NCBI GenBank assembly: GCA_030611395.1 | Contig: JAUWPX010000036.1 | Location: 1 to 8,971 of the forward strand | DNA length: 8,971 bases | Reading direction: 5' to 3' | Source of the DNA: Bacteroidota bacterium | GTDB taxonomy: Bacteria > Bacteroidota > Bacteroidia > Bacteroidales > VadinHA17 | Shown: in pieces, positions 5,800 through 8,971 of the stretch | Layout: each line of letters starts with the position of its first letter | Position numbering within the stretch: the first letter of the stretch is position 1 | Program-made: the position numbers and the translations under genes | Notes under the pieces: generated by a model | What the model was told of the DNA's origin: nothing | What the model saw: the letters and a program-made list of their open reading frames with translations, nothing else | Database searches by the model: none

Positions 5800-7164
5800 A
5801 TGGATCATAAGGATTTACCATCACGGGATAGTTTTACCAGTAAATTTGGTGTGATTGCGGCAACTGCCGGTTCGGCAATCGGACTGGGGAATATCTGGCG
5901 TTTCCCCTATATTGCCGGAGAGAATGGGGGGGGGGCTTTTCTGGTTGTTTACCTGTTGTTTATTTTAGGAATTGGTATTCCGGTAATGATGTCTGAATTT
6001 ATTATTGGCAGACGGGTACAACGAAATCCATATGGTGCATTTAAGAAACTGGCACCTGGTAAGCCATGGTTTCTCATTGGATTGATGGGTGTAGGAGCTG
6101 CTTTTATGATCCTGATTTTTTACAATACTGTGGCTGGATGGACCCTGGAATACATTTACCAGTCAGTTACTAATGCATTTGAAGGAAAAACTTCGGCAGA
6201 ACTTACAACCATGTTTGATGGTTTCAGAGAAGGATCCGTCAGACCTTTGATATGGATGGTAGTATTTATGGCAATAACAGCCTGGATAGTTTTGGCAGGA
6301 GTTCAAAAAGGTATTGAGAAATATACTAAGGTTTTAATGCCAATCTTATTAGTATTGATAATTATACTGGCTATCAAAGCATTGACTTTGCCGGGTGCGT
6401 CAGAAGGATTATCTTTTTTGTTTAAGCCCGATTTTTCAAAAATCAATGGTAAAACTGTTTTGGAAGCACTTGGGCAGGCTTTTTTCTCATTAAGTATCGG
6501 TATGGGCACTCTTATTACCTATGGTTCATATATGAGAAGAAAAGATAATCTTGCAAATACGGCTCTGAGTGTTTCATTAGCCGATACTTTCGTTGCTATT
6601 CTTGCCGGTATTGCTATATTTCCTGCTGTTTTTGCATTTGGTATTGATCCTGCCTCTGAAGAAGGATTGGTGTTTATTGTCCTGCCGAAAATATTCCAGC
6701 AAATGTCCGGGGGATATATTTTCTCAATTATGTTTTTTATTCTTCTGACAGTGGCTGCTTTAACTTCGACCATATCAATACTTGAAGTAGTAGTTGCATA
6801 TTTTGTTGAGGAATTGAAAATGGTGAGGAAAAAGGCTACCATACTTGCAGCAGTATCTATATCATCTGTTGGAATTTTTGCAGCTGCATCCTGGGGGTGG
6901 GCCTCTGACCTGACTTTGTTTGGCTTGAATGTTTTTCAATTAACAGACTTTGTGACAGTCAATATTTTATTACCGGTTGGAGGATTCTTCATTGTTATTT
7001 TTATTGGTTGGTTCCTCAAAACCAGAATTGCCGGGGACGAACTCTCAAATTCAGGAAGTTTTAAGATCAAGTACTTACCTGCTTTCATGTTTATTGTGAA
7101 GTTTATTGCTCCAATTGCAATTGCATTAGTGTTCTTATATAAACTTGGGATATTTGGGAATTAG
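5800..7164 (+). CDS. Sodium-dependent transporter, neurotransmitter:sodium symporter (NSS/SNF) family
   Basis: A 454-aa inner-membrane symporter of the LeuT fold, using the Na+ gradient to import probably an amino acid; the substrate is not readable. The TM1 signature GSAIGLGNIWRFPYIAGENG starts at residue 24 and continues GGAF to 46. By analogy with LeuT, A26, N31 and G24/I27 contribute to Na1 and Na2. TM6 carries the unwound FFSLSIGMG at 228-236, with F229 and S230 in the substrate/Na1 positions. TM8 has LTS at 321-323, the Na2 Thr/Ser pair. D262 in TM7 may be the acid that replaces chloride in bacterial members. About 11-12 hydrophobic helices can be drawn. At 454 residues it is shorter than LeuT (just over 510), close to the shorter bacterial branch. 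ATG start with TTTA before it; no Shine-Dalgarno. It is 96 bp after tamL, probably a separate unit. A G10 tract lies inside codons 43-46 (listed separately). Confidence 0.95.
   Translation: MDHKDLPSRDSFTSKFGVIAATAGSAIGLGNIWRFPYIAGENGGGAFLVVYLLFILGIGIPVMMSEFIIGRRVQRNPYGAFKKLAPGKPWFLIGLMGVGAAFMILIFYNTVAGWTLEYIYQSVTNAFEGKTSAELTTMFDGFREGSVRPLIWMVVFMAITAWIVLAGVQKGIEKYTKVLMPILLVLIIILAIKALTLPGASEGLSFLFKPDFSKINGKTVLEALGQAFFSLSIGMGTLITYGSYMRRKDNLANTALSVSLADTFVAILAGIAIFPAVFAFGIDPASEEGLVFIVLPKIFQQMSGGYIFSIMFFILLTVAALTSTISILEVVVAYFVEELKMVRKKATILAAVSISSVGIFAAASWGWASDLTLFGLNVFQLTDFVTVNILLPVGGFFIVIFIGWFLKTRIAGDELSNSGSFKIKYLPAFMFIVKFIAPIAIALVFLYKLGIFGN
5926..5935 (+). repeat. Poly-G tract (10 G) inside the NSS transporter gene
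   Basis: Ten consecutive G bases encode the three glycines of the conserved ENGGGAF in TM1 (GGG GGG GGG, then the G of GCT). Gain of one G would lead to TGA at 5994-5996; loss of one G would lead to TAG at 5966-5968. Either would cut the protein within or just after TM1. Such tracts are classic sites of slipped-strand mispairing; whether this one varies is not known. Confidence 0.9.
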
Positions 7165-7173
7165 GCATTTTCA

Positions 7174-7204
7174 TTTGAATAGTATTAACCTTTTAATTAC
7201 TTTG
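7174..7204 (+). promoter_or_regulatory. Candidate promoter of the ComEA-like gene
   Basis: TTTG at 7174-7177, exactly 19 bp, then TTACTTTG at 7197-7204, a 7/8 match to TAnnTTTG followed by C. The leader to the ATG at 7251 would be about 40 nt. The site lies just after the transporter stop codon, so the ComEA-like gene can be transcribed on its own. Confidence 0.55.
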
Positions 7205-7250
7205 CGTAGCTATATTCTTAATTTGGCATTCTGACAACTGACTTAAATTT

Positions 7251-8174
7251 ATGATCAGCAATTTTCTGAATCAATACTTTTCTTTCTCAAAAGCAGAAAA
7301 GAATGGAACCCTTGTATTGGTTGTCCTTATAATTCTTGTATTGGCGGGATATCTTATTTTACCAAAGATTATTGTTAACCGGTCAACCGACGTTACAGAT
7401 TTTAAGAATGAGATTGAGGCATTTGAACAATTGATTAGTAGTGCAGAAGATGATGTTTTACCTTTGAAGAACATGGAGAAAACATTTGAAAACATGGACG
7501 ATATTAAATTCTTTGAATTTGATCCGAATGATCTTTCGGTTGATAAGTGGAAGCATCTTGGCCTTTCTGAAAAAACAATAAACACTATCAGAAAATATTT
7601 AAAGAAGGGCGGTCGGTTTTATGAGCCCGAAGACCTTAAGAAGATATATGGTTTAAAGATGGATTGGTATAAACGGGCCGAGCCATACATAAAGATTCGG
7701 GAAATTGATGCCACGAATATAAAAACCGGTACATGGGTAATAGTCAATGATAAAAAAGCACCATTAATTGAGCTTAATTCAGCTGACTCTCTCTTACTTA
7801 CAGACTTACGGGGTATTGGTCCGGTTTTAGCCGGAAGAATATTAAAGTACAGGAACCTGTTAGGGGGTTTTGTCAGGAAAGAACAACTGCTTGAAGTGTA
7901 TGGATTACCGTATGAGACATTTGAAAATATTAGTCGGGCAGTTATTATTGACACAACCGGGATAACAAGAATTGACCTTAATAAAGCCGCTTTTTCAATA
8001 TTAATCAGGCATCCTTATCTTGATGTTTATACAGTTAAGGGTATATTAAATTACAGAGATATTCAGGGAAATATTAAAGATGTTAACGAATTAAAAGACA
8101 ACAGGATAATTCCGGAAGAAAGTTTCTCAAGGATCAAACCGTACCTTGTAGTGAGTATTGAGGAATCAAATTGA
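7251..8174 (+). CDS. Membrane-anchored ComEA-like helix-hairpin-helix DNA-binding protein
   Basis: A 307-aa protein with an uncleaved membrane anchor at about 19-41 (NGTLVLVVLIILVLAGYLIL), so the bulk should lie in the periplasm. Three helix-hairpin-helix units follow. Unit 1 (about 91-135) ends GGRFYEPEDLKKIYGL. Unit 2 (about 175-219) is the canonical one: LNSAD, then LRGIGPVLAGRILKYRNLLG with the GIG hairpin at 188-190, then EQLLEVYGL. Unit 3 (about 242-299) begins DLNKAAF but lacks a GxG hairpin. The repeated plan (residue-poor start, hairpin, R-Y/K-Y, GGF, E.L..VYGL) marks internal duplication. ComEA-type proteins bind double-stranded DNA non-specifically during natural transformation. 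In Bacteroidota these multi-unit proteins are widespread and mostly untested, so DNA uptake is inference. It is longer than Bacillus ComEA (about 205 aa). The neighbours are not competence genes, so context adds nothing. Confidence 0.88.
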   Translation: MISNFLNQYFSFSKAEKNGTLVLVVLIILVLAGYLILPKIIVNRSTDVTDFKNEIEAFEQLISSAEDDVLPLKNMEKTFENMDDIKFFEFDPNDLSVDKWKHLGLSEKTINTIRKYLKKGGRFYEPEDLKKIYGLKMDWYKRAEPYIKIREIDATNIKTGTWVIVNDKKAPLIELNSADSLLLTDLRGIGPVLAGRILKYRNLLGGFVRKEQLLEVYGLPYETFENISRAVIIDTTGITRIDLNKAAFSILIRHPYLDVYTVKGILNYRDIQGNIKDVNELKDNRIIPEESFSRIKPYLVVSIEESN

Positions 8175-8312
8175 TTTTTTTGTTATTTTTATTTGATTAG
8201 AGGAATAAAAATATTATATTTATTGGGTAAATGAGGTGAAGAAGGCATTTTAGTCACTTCTTTATTTAGCCACTGTTATTTTTAAAATTTTATTTATTTT
8301 TTTTGAAATCTG

Positions 8313-8343
8313 TTTGATAATGAGATATCAATTTATAAATTTG
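8313..8343 (+). promoter_or_regulatory. Promoter of rpsU, perfect Bacteroidota consensus
   Basis: TTTG at 8313-8316, exactly 19 bp, then TAAATTTG at 8336-8343 followed by C. Both elements and the spacing match the Bacteroidota housekeeping consensus. The transcript would begin near 8350, giving a leader of about 23 nt before the ATG at 8373. The best promoter in the window, as expected for a ribosomal protein gene. Confidence 0.82.
8314..8331. promoter_or_regulatory. Inverted repeat TTGATA-N6-TATCAA within the rpsU promoter
   Basis: Two perfect 6-bp arms (8314-8319 and 8326-8331) lie around a 6-bp centre. The left arm overlaps the -33 TTTG and the right arm ends 4 bp before the -7 element. 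A dimeric regulator bound here would block RNA polymerase, but an AT-rich 6-bp dyad can also arise by chance. Confidence 0.35.
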
Positions 8344-8372
8344 CGGCTCAGTTTTAAACAAAAAAAGTTAAT

Positions 8373-8564
8373 ATGATTGTAATACCAATAAAAGAAGGTG
8401 AAAATATAGAAAGGGCACTGAAGAAGTTCAAACGAAAATTTGAAAAAACCGGAGTAATAAGGGAGCTCAGGGACAGGCAAGCCTTTATGAAACCTTCGAA
8501 AAAGAAGCGTGAAGTTATGAAGAAAGCAGTATATAAACAAAAGATTCAGGAAGAAGAGGAATAG
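8373..8564 (+). CDS. rpsU: 30S ribosomal protein bS21
   Basis: A 63-aa basic protein, the normal length for Bacteroidota bS21. It starts MIVIPIKEGENIERALKKFK, then RKFEKTG, RELRDRQ and a lysine-rich helix, ending in an acidic EEEE tail. bS21 sits on the 30S platform near the 16S rRNA 3' end. In Bacteroidia ribosomes bS21 with bS18 and bS6 sequesters the anti-Shine-Dalgarno tail, and as I recall a tyrosine at position 54 takes part. Tyr is at 54 here (KAVYKQ), consistent with that mode. Many Flavobacteriales place an extended Shine-Dalgarno before rpsU for autoregulation. No such site is seen in this leader, which is A-rich (AAACAAAAAAAGTTAAT). It has its own promoter. The tyrosine recombinase gene follows after 144 bp with no clear terminator between, so partial co-transcription is possible. 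Confidence 0.97.
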   Translation: MIVIPIKEGENIERALKKFKRKFEKTGVIRELRDRQAFMKPSKKKREVMKKAVYKQKIQEEEE

Positions 8565-8644
8565 TAATATCCACTAACAGGAATGTATACTAAACGCTTT
8601 TAATTAGTGCTTGTCTATAATATTAAAATATTGAAACATCTTGA

Positions 8645-8668
8645 ATATCGACCAATGATTGACGATAT
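8645..8668. repeat. Imperfect dyad ATATCG-N12-CGATAT before the recombinase gene
   Basis: Perfect 6-bp arms at 8645-8650 and 8663-8668. The centre adds a near-symmetrical CAAT/ATTG pair (8653-8656 and 8658-8661), so symmetry extends close to the middle. It could be an operator or a recombinase-type binding site; no known motif is recognised. Confidence 0.4.
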
Positions 8669-8693
8669 AGACGGACTCTAATAAATTTTATTT

Positions 8694-8703
8694 GGGGGGC
8701 CCC
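8694..8703. repeat. G6C4 palindromic block just before the recombinase start
   Basis: Six G followed by four C, containing the perfect palindrome GGGGCCCC (8696-8703) and flanked by TTT and AA. It ends 5 bp before the ATG at 8709, in otherwise very AT-rich DNA. In RNA it could pair between transcripts or occlude the start region. Function unknown. Confidence 0.5.
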
Positions 8704-8708
8704 AATAT

Positions 8709-8971
8709 ATGAATTACAGGGAATCCTTTTTAGTGTATCTACAGCACGAAAAACGAAATTCTACAAATACCGTACAGTCCTATAGTATTGATTTGGATCA
8801 ATTTATCAGGTATTGCAGATCGGTTCATAAAATCCTGAATCTTGATGAGGTTGATGTTAAGGTTGTTAGGGGCTGGGTTGTTCAGCTTATGGAAGAAGGT
8901 CTGGCTCCACGCTCGGTGAATCGAAAGTTAACTACGCTAAAAACATTTTACCAGTTCCTTATTAGAGAAGG
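8709..8971 (+). CDS. XerC/XerD-type tyrosine recombinase, N-terminal part only
   Basis: Eighty-seven complete codons from ATG at 8709 run to the right edge without a stop. They form the N-terminal core-binding (SAM-like) domain of a tyrosine recombinase: FLVYLQHEKRNSTNTVQSYS at 7-26, DLDQFIRYC at 28-36, and the strongly conserved LAPRSVNRKLTTLKTFYQFL at 65-84. The catalytic R-H-R-Y domain lies beyond the window. Such proteins, with about 300 residues in full, resolve chromosome dimers at dif or act as phage or conjugative integrases. The position directly after rpsU, a common arrangement in Bacteroidota as far as I recall, favours the housekeeping Xer type over a mobile-element integrase. Xer recombinases in Bacteroidota cannot be reliably split into C and D from the N-terminus, so no symbol is given. 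Confidence 0.9.
   Translation, partial: MNYRESFLVYLQHEKRNSTNTVQSYSIDLDQFIRYCRSVHKILNLDEVDVKVVRGWVVQLMEEGLAPRSVNRKLTTLKTFYQFLIRE

Noticed and set aside
6519..6842. 107-codon minus-strand frame within the transporter, and 111 codons at 7619-7954 within the ComEA-like gene
   Set aside because: Antisense shadows of intact genes, without domain features or promoters.
8235..8267. Possible terminator after the ComEA-like gene: AAGAAG (8239-8244) and CTTCTT (8257-8262) around a 12-nt loop, followed by TTTATTT from 8261
   Set aside because: Only 6 AT-rich pairs without wobble extension, a large loop, and a broken T run about 80 bp after the stop codon; too weak to call.
8328..8540. 70-codon minus-strand frame opposite rpsU
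   Set aside because: Entirely opposite bS21 and its promoter; aromatic-rich translation is the complement of Lys codons.
8709..8971. Mobile-element integrase
   Set aside because: No tRNA, att repeats or other mobile genes are visible, and the position after rpsU fits a housekeeping Xer recombinase better.

Overview
The window is an AT-rich stretch of ordinary-looking chromosome from a member of the Bacteroidota, most likely Bacteroidales or a related lineage with a type IX secretion system. Four things point there: a PorT-type outer-membrane barrel, a lipoprotein-type BamA/TamA paralogue (TamL), a bS21 of the Bacteroidota type, and promoter-like sites of the Bacteroidota form (TTTG, about 19 bp, TAnnTTTG). 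Shine-Dalgarno sequences are mostly absent before the starts. I see no transposase, integron, CRISPR array, phage gene or RNA gene.

Layout. 1-756 (minus) is a YdfG-like short-chain dehydrogenase that runs off the left edge and is nearly complete. 757-968 is a divergent intergenic region holding a 7/14-bp tandem repeat between two candidate promoters. 969-2446 (plus) is a tight pair: menG/ubiE (last methylation of menaquinone synthesis) and porT (type IX secretion). A TrmH/SpoU-family RNA methyltransferase (2434-3216, minus) converges on porT and overlaps its 3' end by 13 bp. It is divergent from tamL (3358-5703, plus), a lipoprotein outer-membrane assembly barrel. Then come a sodium-dependent NSS-family transporter (5800-7164) with a G10 tract in its first membrane helix, a membrane-anchored ComEA-like helix-hairpin-helix protein (7251-8174), rpsU for bS21 (8373-8564), and the start of a XerC/D-type tyrosine recombinase (8709 to the right edge).

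How the genes relate. PorT and TamL both serve the outer membrane: PorT in type IX export, TamL in barrel-protein insertion or envelope transport. MenG supplies the respiratory quinone that energises the inner membrane, and the NSS transporter uses the sodium gradient. The ComEA-like protein probably acts in DNA uptake or binding at the periplasmic face. rpsU followed by a tyrosine recombinase is, as far as I know, a common Bacteroidota gene order.

Most of the window is core genome. I did not find a clearly undescribed multi-gene system. The points worth a second look are local: the poly-G tract as a possible on/off switch of the transporter, the heptamer array between divergent promoters, three genes forced to start at GTG or TTG, the convergent gene overlap, a dyad inside the rpsU promoter, and the palindromes before the recombinase gene.
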